Assembly: GCF_021729845.1 (NCBI RefSeq) | Contig: NZ_CP063397.1 | Location: forward strand, 2,742,001 to 2,806,000 | DNA: 64,000 nt | Direction: 5' to 3' | DNA from: Rhizobium sp. SL42 | GTDB taxonomy: Bacteria; Pseudomonadota; Alphaproteobacteria; Rhizobiales; Rhizobiaceae | Shown here: one piece after another, positions 43,535 to 53,783 of the stretch | How the letters are laid out: each line of letters opens with the position of its first letter | How positions within the stretch are numbered: the stretch's first letter is position 1 | Notes under the pieces: model-generated | The model's database searches: none | The model's input: only the letters and a program-made list of their open reading frames with translations | What the model was told of the DNA's origin: nothing | Translations under genes and position numbers: made by a program

Positions 43535-43972
43535 TCAGGCGCGGCCGATCGTCGGGCCATCGAGATCGGACAGCGCGCGTTTTCCGTTCTGCCGGTCCTC
43601 GTAGCGTTCGATCTGCTGGCTGATCTGGCGGATCAACCGACCGCATTCCTGATGCGCATCGTTCAGCCGTCGCAATTGCACCTGAAGCGCTTCCAGGGGC
43701 AGTTCGTCCGTTTCTTCCAGCGGACCATAACCATGTCCGGTGATCAGCCACATCGGGGAAACGCCCAGGATGCCGGCAAGATCGATCAGCCGGGACGGTC
43801 GCGGTTCGCAGCGATCTGCCTCCCAGTTCAGCAGGCTGTCCTTGCGCACCCCGAGACGATTGGCAAGGTCGACAAGCGAAATGCCCGCCGCATCGCGTGC
43901 GGCCGACAGACGTCCCCCCAGCGTATCGTCGCTCGAATCGATCATCCTTGAAACGCTGTCGCGGTTGGGCAT
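43535..43972 (-). CDS. XRE-family helix-turn-helix regulator
   Basis: A 145-residue protein with a clear HTH_3 domain (about residues 18-75: LGGRLSAARDAAGISLVDLANRLGVRKDSLLNWEADRCEPRPSRLIDLAGILGVSPMWLITG) and a C-terminal helical segment likely to form a coiled coil. The ATG at 43972 has GGAGG 7 nt upstream; the longer frame to 44410 has no support. It is 4 nt from the convergent lipB stop. Target unknown. Confidence 0.86.
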   Translation of the reverse strand: MPNRDSVSRMIDSSDDTLGGRLSAARDAAGISLVDLANRLGVRKDSLLNWEADRCEPRPSRLIDLAGILGVSPMWLITGHGYGPLEETDELPLEALQVQLRRLNDAHQECGRLIRQISQQIERYEDRQNGKRALSDLDGPTIGRA

Positions 43973-44220
43973 GCACCGTCCTCCCTTGGCAAAACGGCCG
44001 AACACCGGAGGCTCCCGGTTGTCAGCCAGTCTTTTGCATCCTCCAGACGAATATAGGATGGCTAACATTGGACCGCCACCCCGGCAACGGCATGCACATG
44101 CAGGAAATCGCCAGAACCCGACAAGTTGCCTGTTTGCAACGACGCGCAGGGCCGCTCCCCTTCCTTGATCTGCCTTGGCGCCTGTGCTTGATGACCTGAC
44201 AATCGCCAGGGGCAAACACC

Positions 44221-45159
44221 ATGCAGCCGTCGAGTTCTTCGTCCAATCCCCTGCGCGGCATGGTCCTGATGGCCGGTTGCATGCTGGTTCTGCCGGTGAT
44301 GGACGCGATTGCCAAATACATGGCGACCGTCGAGGGCATGTCACCGGCCCAGGTGACCTTTTATCGCTTCCTGTTCCAGCTCGCCTCCACCCTGCCCTTC
44401 CTTCTCGCACTGCGTGGCCTTGCGGCGCTGGCCGCCAATCGGCCGTGGATGAACCTCCTGCGCGGCGCGCTGCATGGAGCAGCGAGCCTGCTGTTCTTCA
44501 TGGCCGTCAAGTATATGCCGCTTGCCGACGTTTTCGCCATCTACTTTGTCGAACCATTCATTCTGACGGCCCTCTCTGCGGTCTTTCTGCGCGAGAAGGT
44601 CGGCTGGCGCCGCTGGCTCGCGATTGTCGTCGGCTTTGGCGGCGCCATGATCGTGATCCAGCCGAGCTACGACATCTTCGGCCTGACCGCCCTGCTGCCG
44701 GTCGCCTGCGCCTTCCTGTTTGCGCTCTACATGTTTCTCAACCGGGCGATCGGCGAGGCCGATTCGCCGATGACCATGCAGACGCTCGCGGGCATTGGCG
44801 GCACCCTGTTCATGACCGCCGCCCTGGCAATCGGAACAACCGCCGGCGATGCGAACTTCGCCGTATCCCTGCCCGCCTCCTGGCTCGGCTTGCTGCTCCT
44901 GATCCTGCTCGGAACGATATCCGGCTTCATCCATCTTCTGGTGGTGCGCGCCTTTCGCATGGCACCGCTGTCGGTCCTCGCGCCGTTCCAGTATTTTGAG
45001 ATCATCGCAGCGGTAGCACTCGGCTATCTGTTCTTCGACGAATTCCCGAGTGCCTCGAAATGGCTCGGTATCCTGATCATTGTCGGCTCCGGCCTCTTCA
45101 TTCTGTGGCGCGAACAGAAGCGGGCGACGGGCAGTCTCAACATCGGCGCTGGCCAATAA
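44221..45159 (+). CDS. DMT superfamily (EamA) transporter
   Basis: A 312-residue membrane protein with ten predicted helices and two EamA repeats: the first covers about residues 13-145 (MDAIAKYMATVEGMSPAQVTFYRFLFQ, LADVFAIYFVEPFILTALSAVFLREKVGWRRW), the second about 160-300 (APFQYFEIIAAVALGYLFFDEFPSASKWLGILIIVGSGLFILWREQ). Substrate unknown (metabolite or drug efflux in the family). The gene appears monocistronic. Confidence 0.92.
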   Translation: MQPSSSSSNPLRGMVLMAGCMLVLPVMDAIAKYMATVEGMSPAQVTFYRFLFQLASTLPFLLALRGLAALAANRPWMNLLRGALHGAASLLFFMAVKYMPLADVFAIYFVEPFILTALSAVFLREKVGWRRWLAIVVGFGGAMIVIQPSYDIFGLTALLPVACAFLFALYMFLNRAIGEADSPMTMQTLAGIGGTLFMTAALAIGTTAGDANFAVSLPASWLGLLLLILLGTISGFIHLLVVRAFRMAPLSVLAPFQYFEIIAAVALGYLFFDEFPSASKWLGILIIVGSGLFILWREQKRATGSLNIGAGQ

Positions 45160-45206
45160 GACTTTGCTAACGCATTTCCTTAGCGAAATCGCAAGGCATG
45201 GATATC

Positions 45207-45241
45207 TATCCTGATCGCCAGTTTCATGATGAAACAGGATA
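45207..45241. promoter_or_regulatory. Nested dyad upstream of a hypothetical gene
   Basis: An inner perfect dyad GTTTCAT-G-ATGAAAC (45221-45235) lies inside partial outer arms TATCCT (45207-45212) and AGGATA (45236-45241). It ends 7 nt before the ATG of the hypothetical gene at 45249, so it could be an operator or a structured leader. Confidence 0.4.
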
Positions 45242-45248
45242 GAGAAAC

Positions 45249-45614
45249 ATGAGCGAGTTTCGCCTCTCGTTTCCGGCATGTGCCATTGCCGGCAAACAGA
45301 CGCTGTCGTTAAGCGACATTCGTCTTCTGCGCATTCATATGTTTGCCGGCGGTGTTCAGACATCCGCCGATGTCACTACGCCTGCCGCGCCGGACAATTG
45401 CGGTCGCGACAGACGTGCCGAATGGATCAGCTTTTTCTTCACAGATCTCGAAGCAGCGGCTGACGGCCTGTCGAACGATCCGCAATGGCATGGCCTTGCC
45501 GACCATCTGCCGCCATGTCGTGCGAAATCGACGCCGCAAAGCCCAACCAGCGCCGACGTCCGGTGGCTGAAAGTGCCGGACCACTTCTTTCTAGAACAGG
45601 GCAATGCCGCCTGA
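45249..45614 (+). CDS. Hypothetical protein
   Basis: A 121-residue frame starting MSEFRLSFPACAIAGKQTLSLSDIRLLRIHMFAGGVQTSADV. I have a faint memory of rhizobial hypothetical proteins beginning in a similar way, but the C-terminal half (rich in Pro, Asp, Arg) is not convincing for that group. It may be a shortened or drifting member. No signal peptide or membrane segment. A dyad lies just upstream; the Shine-Dalgarno (AGAGAAAC) is weak. Other frames are also open here, so the call is uncertain. Confidence 0.45.
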   Translation: MSEFRLSFPACAIAGKQTLSLSDIRLLRIHMFAGGVQTSADVTTPAAPDNCGRDRRAEWISFFFTDLEAAADGLSNDPQWHGLADHLPPCRAKSTPQSPTSADVRWLKVPDHFFLEQGNAA

Positions 45615-45735
45615 TGGGCATGACGACGCCGGTCCTTCGGGCCAGCATGTTGCCCAGTATTTTAGCAATTCAAGAAACCCAAACATAAGACATGCGGCCT
45701 AGGGTGGCACCAGCCGTTCCCGGCCCGAGGAGACA

Positions 45736-47010
45736 GTGTTGGCGACACATCAAGCCGCAATAATCCTGCTCGTGATCAATCTCGGCCTTCTCTGGCTGAT
45801 GATGGCGGCCCCGCTCGGCCGCCGCACCATCCGCGTCAGCCGCATGGTGCGCAAGCGGCCTGAGGATCTGTGGAACATCACTCGACCGGCCGGCGCCTTG
45901 ACCGACTGGCACCCGTCGGTCATCGCCGTCGAGCCGGTGGCCGGGCATCCGGACCGCGTCGAATTCGCCTACCGTCAACCGGACAGGAACGGCAAGCCGA
46001 CAAAGCGGACGATGATCGTCGACCGCGCCTCGATGAATACCAACGGCAGTTTCGCCTGCGATCTGCGCGTCGTCTCCGACAGCACGCTCGATCAATCCTT
46101 CTGGTCCGGATACCGCGAGAGCCGCCAGATCGAACCCGCAGAAAAGGGTGCCTTGGTCACATTCGAGCAGACCGACAGCTATCGTGGTGTCGCCTTCTAT
46201 CTGCTGCGACTGTTTTCCATACGCCGCGAACTGCAGGCGCTGGACGATCACGTCGAGGGACGCGCCCACACCGGCAGAACCCATATCGAGCACCCTTTCT
46301 GGCAGACGCTGATCGTCATCGCCTCCACTCTGCTGCTTTGGCCGTTCTTCGGCCTCAATCCGGCAGGTTTGATGATCTCCACCTTCCTCACCCTGGTCAT
46401 CGTGCTGCATGAGCTTGGTCACATGGTCGCCTACCGAGCCTTCGGCCATCCGAGGGTGCGCATGGTCTTCATTCCATTCCTCGGCGGCATTGCGATCGGC
46501 GGGCGCCCCTACAACAGCCTTTTCGAGGTCGCCACATGCGCTTTGATGGGCGCCGGCGTGTCGGCTCTTCTGGTCCCGATCATCGTCGCTGGTCATCAGT
46601 CGGCACTAAGCTTTCCACACCCGGCCGCCACCGAAGGACCGATCCTGATCTTTCTGGTCATCCTCGGCGCCTTCAACTTGCTCAACCTGCTGCCGACCTA
46701 TCGCTTCGACGGCGGCCAGGTTCTGAGGCAGATATTCGTCAGCCAGAAAATGCTGGCTCTCGGCAGCTTCGGCATAACCGCCGTGATTCTTTGGACCTGC
46801 TGGCGTATCGGCCTGCCCTCGATGGTGCTCGTGTCGGGGCTGGCGATTTTCACGCTGCTGAGCCTGATCCGCACCCGCTCGATCAAGCCGCGCCATGAGC
46901 TGGTGCCAATGTCCGGACCGGAACGGTTGATGACCGGCTTCGGCCTCTATTCGGCGATTTCGATCCATGCCTATGCGGTGATCTATGCCTGCGACCGGCT
47001 GTTCGGCTGA
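45736..47010 (+). CDS. Site-2 protease (M50) with N-terminal SRPBCC-like domain
   Basis: A 424-residue protein. After a first hydrophobic helix (about 8-25), residues 30-180 look like an SRPBCC/START-type fold (SRMVRKRPEDLWNITRPAGALTDWHPSVIAVEPV). Residues 185-420 are a polytopic M50 site-2 protease with HELGH (225-229) and the third metal ligand in NLLPTYRFDGGQ (Asp325). Site-2 proteases cut membrane-embedded substrates, often anti-sigma factors. The start is GTG at 45736 with GAGGAG just upstream. No anti-sigma or sigma gene is adjacent. Confidence 0.85.
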   Translation: MLATHQAAIILLVINLGLLWLMMAAPLGRRTIRVSRMVRKRPEDLWNITRPAGALTDWHPSVIAVEPVAGHPDRVEFAYRQPDRNGKPTKRTMIVDRASMNTNGSFACDLRVVSDSTLDQSFWSGYRESRQIEPAEKGALVTFEQTDSYRGVAFYLLRLFSIRRELQALDDHVEGRAHTGRTHIEHPFWQTLIVIASTLLLWPFFGLNPAGLMISTFLTLVIVLHELGHMVAYRAFGHPRVRMVFIPFLGGIAIGGRPYNSLFEVATCALMGAGVSALLVPIIVAGHQSALSFPHPAATEGPILIFLVILGAFNLLNLLPTYRFDGGQVLRQIFVSQKMLALGSFGITAVILWTCWRIGLPSMVLVSGLAIFTLLSLIRTRSIKPRHELVPMSGPERLMTGFGLYSAISIHAYAVIYACDRLFG

Positions 47011-47088
47011 CAGGCGATCCTTTGGGAAACTGCTGACGGGCCGGTTGATGACCTTGACTTCATACGCCGAACTGGCTCCAAAAGAGCC

Positions 47089-47718
47089 ATGAAAACCGAC
47101 AATCCAATTCTGCCACTTGGCTATTCAGCCCTTCCCGCCGGCACCATCGCCAATGTCGTCACCTGCCTGGAAATGCACCACAGGCCGGATGCTGCAAAGC
47201 CGACTGCAGCGCCGGGCATGACACTGGAGCGCTGGGTCGATGTCGATCTTGATCAGTATCGCAACCTGTTTCGCCGCGTTGGCGAGGACTGGATGTGGGT
47301 GTCGCGTCTTATCATGCCGGATGACGAGCTGAGAGCCACCCTAAGCGATCCCGGTATCGAACTCTTTGCAGCGATGAAAGACGGCGCGCCGGTCGGCATC
47401 CTTGAACTGGACTTCCGCAAGCCGGGCGAGTGCGAACTGGTCTTCTTCGGCCTCGTGCCGGAGGCGATCGGCCAGGGTGCGGGCCGCTGGCTGATGAGCC
47501 AGGCCCTGGACAAGGCCTGGTCAAAGCCGATCAGTCGGCTCTGGCTGCACACCTGTCATTTCGACCATCCGGGTGCGATCACCTTCTATCGCCGCTCCGG
47601 TTTCGAACCCTACGGCACATTTGTCGAAGTGACCGAGGACCCACGTCTGACTGGCACAATGCGGATTGACGCGGCACAGCACGTTCCGCTGATCCGGCCG
47701 GCAGATCCGGTTTTGTAA
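47089..47718 (+). CDS. GNAT family N-acetyltransferase
   Basis: A 209-residue protein. The GNAT core covers about residues 75-190; the acetyl-CoA-binding segment LVPEAIGQGAGRWLMSQAL has the Q/RxxGxG/A pattern, and HFDHPGAITFYRRSGFEPYG is the usual end of the fold. The N-terminal 60 residues are an extension (ANVVTCLEMHHRPDAAKP). Substrate unknown. It is upstream of, but separate from, the alcohol dehydrogenase gene. Confidence 0.87.
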   Translation: MKTDNPILPLGYSALPAGTIANVVTCLEMHHRPDAAKPTAAPGMTLERWVDVDLDQYRNLFRRVGEDWMWVSRLIMPDDELRATLSDPGIELFAAMKDGAPVGILELDFRKPGECELVFFGLVPEAIGQGAGRWLMSQALDKAWSKPISRLWLHTCHFDHPGAITFYRRSGFEPYGTFVEVTEDPRLTGTMRIDAAQHVPLIRPADPVL

Positions 47719-47830
47719 GCGCTACCATCACAAAAACGGCGGCGGACCAAAAAGCGGACCAATAGCCCTTGAGCGTGCTTGGCCCGCTGTGCCAATGTCG
47801 CGCCGACACATCAGCTAGGGAGAATATACC

Positions 47831-48957
<1,127 letters not shown>

Positions 48958-48958
<1 letters not shown>

Positions 48959-49431
48959 TGACGGACTTGCGTTACAGCGTCGACGCGCGGAGACTGGAAG
49001 AGTTCTCCGCGCTCGAACTGCATGATCTTTTGAAGATGCGCGTCGATGTCTTCGTGGTCGAGCAGAAATGCCCCTATCCGGAGATCGACGGCAAGGACAA
49101 GCATGCGCTGCATCTGCGCCTGATGCAGGATGGTGACCTGCTCGCCGCCGCCCGGATTTTTGCGCCCACCGAAGCCTCAGGCCCGGCCAAGATCGGCCGC
49201 GTCGTGGTCTCGCCTGCCCATCGCGGCAAGCGGCTTGGCGACGCCGTGATGCGCGAAGCAATATTGCTGTGCGAGGAACGTTTCCCCGCCTGCACGATCG
49301 CCCTATCGGCCCAGAGCCATCTGAAGGCATTCTACGCCTCCTTCGGCTTCGAGGCCTGTTCGGCGGAATATCTCGAGGACGGCATTCCCCATGTCGACAT
49401 GTTTCGCCCGACGACAGTCGCCGTCAACTAA
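48958..49431 (+). CDS. ElaA-type GNAT acetyltransferase
   Basis: A 157-residue GNAT protein of the ElaA group: LHDLLKMRVDVFVVEQKCPYPEIDGKDKHALHL, then the acetyl-CoA loop GRVVVSPAHRGKRLGDAVM and SHLKAFYASFGFEA. Its ATG overlaps the stop of the dehydrogenase gene (TGATG), so the two are coupled. ElaA substrates are not established. Confidence 0.9.
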
Positions 49432-49460
49432 CCGCATGTGATGCGCCGGGAAACCGTTTG

Positions 49461-49901
49461 ATGATCTATGTCGATGCCGATGCCTGCCCGGTGAAGCAGG
49501 AAATCCTGAAAGTGGCCGAGCGCCACGCCATGGAGGTGACCTTTGTCGCCAATTCCGGCTTGCGCCCGTCGCGGGACCCGATGGTGAAGAACGTCATCGT
49601 CTCGAGCGGCTTTGACGCGGCCGACGACTGGATTGCCGAACGGGCTGGCCCCGAGGACATCGTCATCACCGCCGACGTGCCGCTGGCCGGCCGTTGCGTC
49701 GCCGCCGGCGCACAGGTGACCGGACCGACGGGCCGCGTCTTCGATACCGCCAATATCGGCATGGCAACGGCGATGCGGGATCTCGGCGCCCATTTGCGCG
49801 AGACCGGCGAAAGCAAGGGCTATAACGCCGCGTTCTCGCCGCGCGACCGTTCCGCTTTCCTCGAAACGCTTGACAGGCTGTGCCGCCGCCTCAAGAAGTG
49901 A
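49461..49901 (+). CDS. YaiI/YqxD family protein (DUF188)
   Basis: A 146-residue protein of the UPF0178 family: MIYVDADACPVKQEILKVAERH, DPMVKNVIVSSGFDAADDWIAE and ITADVPLAGRCVAAGAQVTGPTGRVFDTANIGMA. The acidic positions resemble a PIN-like nuclease fold, but activity is not established. The ATG at 49461 gives the standard family start; the frame is open further upstream. It sits within the formaldehyde-detoxification gene row. Confidence 0.92.
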   Translation: MIYVDADACPVKQEILKVAERHAMEVTFVANSGLRPSRDPMVKNVIVSSGFDAADDWIAERAGPEDIVITADVPLAGRCVAAGAQVTGPTGRVFDTANIGMATAMRDLGAHLRETGESKGYNAAFSPRDRSAFLETLDRLCRRLKK

Positions 49902-49944
49902 CGACGCCCAACCGGGCTTTTGCCCGACATCACCGGATGGACCG

Positions 49945-50610
49945 ATGACACAAGCGCGCAACTGGATCCTCGACCATCGCTACAGCAGCTTCATGGGTGC
50001 CGGCGCTCTGGCCTTGGTTGCGCTGCCGGTGATTGCCCGGCTGGCACCGACGATTGCGATCGAAGGTCCGGCAATCTTGTTCTTTGTCACCTATCTGCTG
50101 CTCGCCTGGTCGAGGCTGAAGCGCCTGACGCCAGCCTTTCTGCGCCAGCACGCCGAGACGGCGGATGCCCCGGCCTTTGTCATCTTGTTCGTCACGGCAC
50201 TCGCCATCGCGGCGGCAGTCGGATCATTGTTCGCCGTTCTGAACCGAGAAATCCGGGGCGCATCGCTCGAACTGTTGACGGCAGCCGGATCGGTCATTTT
50301 CGGCTGGCTGACCATCCACACCATGGCGGCCATGCACTATGCCCATGTCTACTGGAAACCCGGCCCAACACAGCAGGGCGGTCATCGTCCGCATCGCGGC
50401 GGGCTCGATTTTCCCGGCACGCCGGAGCCGTGTGGCCATGATTTTGTCTATTTTGCCCTGGTCATCGGCATGACGGCGCAGACCGCCGATGTCTCGATCA
50501 CCACGACGGCCATGCGCCGGCTCAACATGATCCATGCCACCACCTCCTATTTCTTCAACACCGTGCTGATCGCCGCTGCCGTCAATGCAGCCGTGGCGCT
50601 GGCCGGTTGA
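49945..50610 (+). CDS. DUF1345 domain-containing membrane protein
   Basis: A 221-residue protein with about five hydrophobic segments. It has the DUF1345 features: RLTPAFLRQHAETADAPAFVILFVTALAIAAAVGSLFAVL, FGWLTIHTMAAMHYAHVYW, and CGHDFVYFALVIGMTAQTADVSITTTAMRRLNMIHATTSYFFNTVLIA. Function unknown. The start ATG at 49945 lies 43 nt after the YaiI gene. Confidence 0.87.
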   Translation: MTQARNWILDHRYSSFMGAGALALVALPVIARLAPTIAIEGPAILFFVTYLLLAWSRLKRLTPAFLRQHAETADAPAFVILFVTALAIAAAVGSLFAVLNREIRGASLELLTAAGSVIFGWLTIHTMAAMHYAHVYWKPGPTQQGGHRPHRGGLDFPGTPEPCGHDFVYFALVIGMTAQTADVSITTTAMRRLNMIHATTSYFFNTVLIAAAVNAAVALAG

Positions 50611-50654
50611 TCCCGCCAATCCCGATTGGACCACGATACCGACAAGGAAGACCG

Positions 50655-51488
50655 ATGAAGATCCTTTCCCAGAACACCGCCTTTGGCGGCATGCAGGGCG
50701 TCTTTTCCCATGACAGCGAGACCACTGGAACCGAGATGACCTTTGCCGTCTTCGTTCCGCCACAGGCGATCACCGAAAAGCGGCCGGTCATCTGGTATCT
50801 GTCGGGGCTGACCTGCAGCCACGCCAATGTGATGGAAAAGGGCGAATACCGCCGCATGGCCGCAGAGCTCGGCCTGATCATCGTCTGCCCGGACACCAGC
50901 CCGCGCGGCAACGACGTCGCCGACGAACTGACCAATTGGAAGATGGGCAAGGGTGCGGGCATGTATCTCGATGCAACCGAAGCGCCGTGGGCCGAACACT
51001 ACCAGATGTATTCTTACATCACCGAGGAACTGCCGGCCCTGATTGCCGAACAGTTCCGTGTCGATATGGATCGCCAGGGCATATTCGGCCACTCGATGGG
51101 CGGCCACGGCGCGATGACCATCGCCTTGAAGAATCCCGACCGTTTCAAGAGCTGCTCGGCCTTCGCCCCGATCGTCAATCCGCTGACTGCTGACTGGACC
51201 CAGGACGCATTCGAGAAATACATCGGCCCGGACCGGGCGAAATGGCGGCAATACGATGCCTGCGCACTGGTCGAGGATGGCGCGCGCTTCCCGGAATTCC
51301 TCATCGACCAGGGCAAGGCCGACAGTTTCCTCGAAACCGGACTGCAACCCTGGCTGTTCGAAGAGGCGATCAAGGACAAGGGCATCGGCCTGACCCTCCG
51401 GATGCACGAGCGTTATGACCACTCCTACTACTTCATTTCGACCTTCATGGAGGATCATCTGAAGTGGCACGCGGCGCGCCTCGGCTAG
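50655..51488 (+). CDS. fghA: S-formylglutathione hydrolase
   Basis: A 277-residue esterase-D-type enzyme that hydrolyses S-formylglutathione to formate and glutathione, the second step after the class III dehydrogenase. The nucleophile is in GHSMGGHGAM; the segments YLSGLTCSHANVMEKG and PDTSPRGNDV are characteristic, and the catalytic His is in YDHSYYFISTF. AAGGAAG precedes the ATG at 50655. It ends the same-strand gene row that starts at 47831. Confidence 0.95.
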   Translation: MKILSQNTAFGGMQGVFSHDSETTGTEMTFAVFVPPQAITEKRPVIWYLSGLTCSHANVMEKGEYRRMAAELGLIIVCPDTSPRGNDVADELTNWKMGKGAGMYLDATEAPWAEHYQMYSYITEELPALIAEQFRVDMDRQGIFGHSMGGHGAMTIALKNPDRFKSCSAFAPIVNPLTADWTQDAFEKYIGPDRAKWRQYDACALVEDGARFPEFLIDQGKADSFLETGLQPWLFEEAIKDKGIGLTLRMHERYDHSYYFISTFMEDHLKWHAARLG

Positions 51489-51527
51489 GCGATTTCGCCT
51501 GCTGGCGCCTTGCGGTATGGACCAGGA

Positions 51528-51866
51528 TCAATGAAAGGCACGCACCTCGACCGGCGCGCGGCAGGCAATGGCGGCCTTGCGGCCCCATGCCTGCGCGTCA
51601 TCCAGGCTGGCGGCCTCCAGTACCCAGAAACCGCCGACATGCTCGGTGCTTCGAAGATATGGTCCTTCACTGACGAGAACTTCGCCGTCGGGCTGCAAAG
51701 TCAGAGACGTCGCGTGGCGTGCGGGATGCAGGCCGCCGACGAAAACCCGGACGCCGGCGGCGACCATCTCGTCGTTGAGCGCATCGATGTCGCGCGCCAT
51801 CGCCTCGTCCTCCGCAACCGCTGGATCGTAGTCGTCGGGGTGATGAATCGCCACCAGATACCGCAT
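51528..51866 (-). CDS. YCII-related (DGPF) domain protein
   Basis: A 112-residue protein of the YCII/DGPF group: MRYLVAIHHPDDYDP, GGLHPARHATSLTLQPDGEVLVSEGPYLRSTEHVGGFWVLEAASLDDAQAWGRKAAIACRAPVEVRAF. The usual DGPF motif reads SEGPY here. AAGGAG stands 8 nt before the ATG at 51866; a GTG immediately upstream is also possible. Function unknown; such proteins are sometimes linked to ECF sigma factors, none of which is adjacent. Confidence 0.87.
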   Translation of the reverse strand: MRYLVAIHHPDDYDPAVAEDEAMARDIDALNDEMVAAGVRVFVGGLHPARHATSLTLQPDGEVLVSEGPYLRSTEHVGGFWVLEAASLDDAQAWGRKAAIACRAPVEVRAFH

Positions 51867-51936
51867 CACGACATCTCCTTTCAGTCGTTGTCACCGGATC
51901 ACAGACATCTGCGGGGCGAAATGCGCCGGCCTTGGT

Positions 51937-53553
51937 TCAAAGCCTTCGATAAAGAAAATGGTCGAAATCGGCGGGCTTTGCCTGGCCGGTAATATCGAAG
52001 GCGAACATGCCGGCGAAGGCGCCGGTAAACGAGCCATGCTCGCCAAAACCGCCTTCGTCCGAGACGACCCCGGCGTCGAGAACCGGCCCGATCGCCTGCC
52101 AGTCGCCGCCAGCGTCTGCCGCGCTGCGCCAGAAGAACTGCAGATCATTGTCGATGACTTCCATCGCAAGATCGACCGAACCATGGCCGATGGCAATACC
52201 CTGCCCAATCGGGAACGTCAGCTTGCCGGCCGGGTAGTCACCAGGAACGGAGAGAATGATCAGGCAGCGGCCAAGTTCCTCGTCGGTGGAAAGGCCAAGC
52301 GCATGGAACTTGTACCGATTGTAGTAGTGGGTGATACCGGCGACCTGCTGGTAGGTGTCGGCCGAAAAATCGAGCCGTGTCTCGACGCGAAAACGATGAT
52401 GCTCCTGTCGCCGGGCAACCAGCGCCTGTTCGAACCACGACCCGATGCTTTCGCGGCCGATCACCCGCAGATGCCCTGCCCGTTCGGTAAGGCTGAAGAT
52501 ACGGTCTGGCTGGGGCGTGCGCAGCCACTGGAACTCGGACGGCAGTTCGGGCGTGTCGAAGGTCCGCAGGATCTCGGCAGCCTCCGGCAACGTGACCGCC
52601 CCCTTCAGCGCGGGAACATCGACGGCCGGCACCACGCCGCCCTGCTCGAGATAAAGCCAGCCATCGTCTTTCCAGACGCATTTCTGAATGCCGGTCTCGC
52701 GTCCGAGCGTGCAGCGCCGCTTCGGCGCCAGCGGCCGGCCGCAGAGATGGGTGTGATAAACCTCGCCTTCGGCTGTCTCTACATACTGGCCGTGTCCCGA
52801 ACGCTGCAGCTCCGCTTCCGGATTGTCCTTGGAGGTGATCAGATACTGGTTTGGGTGCAATTCGTAAGGGCCGTCGATCTTGCGCGAACGCGCCATGGTG
52901 ACGGCGTGTTCATAGCCGGTGCCGCCCTCGGCGGTGGTCAGGTAATACCAGCCGTCGCGCTTGAACAAATGCGGCGCCTCGACCAGTCCGAGCGGACTTC
53001 CGGCAAAAATATTGCGTGTCGGACCCGTAAGTCTGTTCGCTTTGGAATCCCATTCCTGCAGCAGGATGCCATCGAAGGCCGGATGTTTGCCGATCGTGTT
53101 GTTGGCCTTCCGTCGGTGGTTCCACTGCATGTTGACGAACCACTTGCGGCCATCGTCGTCATGAAACAGCGACGGGTCGAAGCCTGACGAATTGACATAG
53201 ACCGGATCGGACCAGGGACCTTCGATGGAGGGCGACGTGACGATGTAGTTATGCGCATCCTTGAAGCTGCCTTCGAAGCGCTTCACATCGGTATAGACCA
53301 GCCAGAACAGCCCGTCGGCATGGGACAGGCACGGCGCCCAGACACCGCAACTGTCGGGATTGCCGCGCATGTCGAGCTGGCTTGCCCGGCTGAGCGGGCG
53401 CGACACCAGCGTCCAGTTGGCCAGATCGCGAGAATGGTGGATCTGCACGCCGGGATACCATTCGAATGTCGAGGTGGCGATGTAGTAATCCTCGCCGACA
53501 CGCAAGAAAGACGGGTCCGGATTGAAACCGGGCAGGATGGGGTTCTGGATCAT
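51937..53553 (-). CDS. Glycoside hydrolase family 43 (beta-xylosidase type)
   Basis: A 538-residue GH43 enzyme of the XynB type, with a five-blade propeller (about 1-310) and a C-terminal beta-sandwich domain. It begins MIQNPILPGFNPDPSFLRVGEDYYIATSTFEWYPGVQIHHSRDL, with the catalytic base Asp in NPDPS; the acid Glu is in LVEAPHL. No signal peptide, so it acts on imported xylo- or arabino-oligosaccharides. It is the most distal glycosidase gene behind the sugar ABC transporter. Confidence 0.93.
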   Translation of the reverse strand: MIQNPILPGFNPDPSFLRVGEDYYIATSTFEWYPGVQIHHSRDLANWTLVSRPLSRASQLDMRGNPDSCGVWAPCLSHADGLFWLVYTDVKRFEGSFKDAHNYIVTSPSIEGPWSDPVYVNSSGFDPSLFHDDDGRKWFVNMQWNHRRKANNTIGKHPAFDGILLQEWDSKANRLTGPTRNIFAGSPLGLVEAPHLFKRDGWYYLTTAEGGTGYEHAVTMARSRKIDGPYELHPNQYLITSKDNPEAELQRSGHGQYVETAEGEVYHTHLCGRPLAPKRRCTLGRETGIQKCVWKDDGWLYLEQGGVVPAVDVPALKGAVTLPEAAEILRTFDTPELPSEFQWLRTPQPDRIFSLTERAGHLRVIGRESIGSWFEQALVARRQEHHRFRVETRLDFSADTYQQVAGITHYYNRYKFHALGLSTDEELGRCLIILSVPGDYPAGKLTFPIGQGIAIGHGSVDLAMEVIDNDLQFFWRSAADAGGDWQAIGPVLDAGVVSDEGGFGEHGSFTGAFAGMFAFDITGQAKPADFDHFLYRRL

Positions 53554-53589
53554 GCGTGTCTCCTCCGTGTGCTTGCCGGTGGGATAGAT

Positions 53590-53767
53590 ACCCCCCTCTG
53601 TCGGCTACGCCGACATCTCCCCCACAAGGGGGAGATCGTCCGCTGGCGTTGCATCCTCCTCAACACAGGGTTTCCGTTCCCCATGTCGCATGCCGAAACG
53701 CGTTACTGCCGGCCCTGCATCGATCTCCCCCCGTGTGGGGGAGATGGCCGGCAGGCCAGAGGGGGGT
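53590..53767. repeat. RIME-like intergenic palindromic repeat
   Basis: A 178-bp element with perfect 11-bp inverted ends (ACCCCCCTCTG at 53590-53600 and its complement at 53757-53767). Inside are two hairpins, ATCTCCCCC/GGGGGAGAT at 53615-53636 and a matching one at 53723-53745. This agrees with the mosaic intergenic repeats known from Rhizobiaceae. Confidence 0.82.
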
Positions 53768-53783
53768 AACCCAGCCCTCAACT

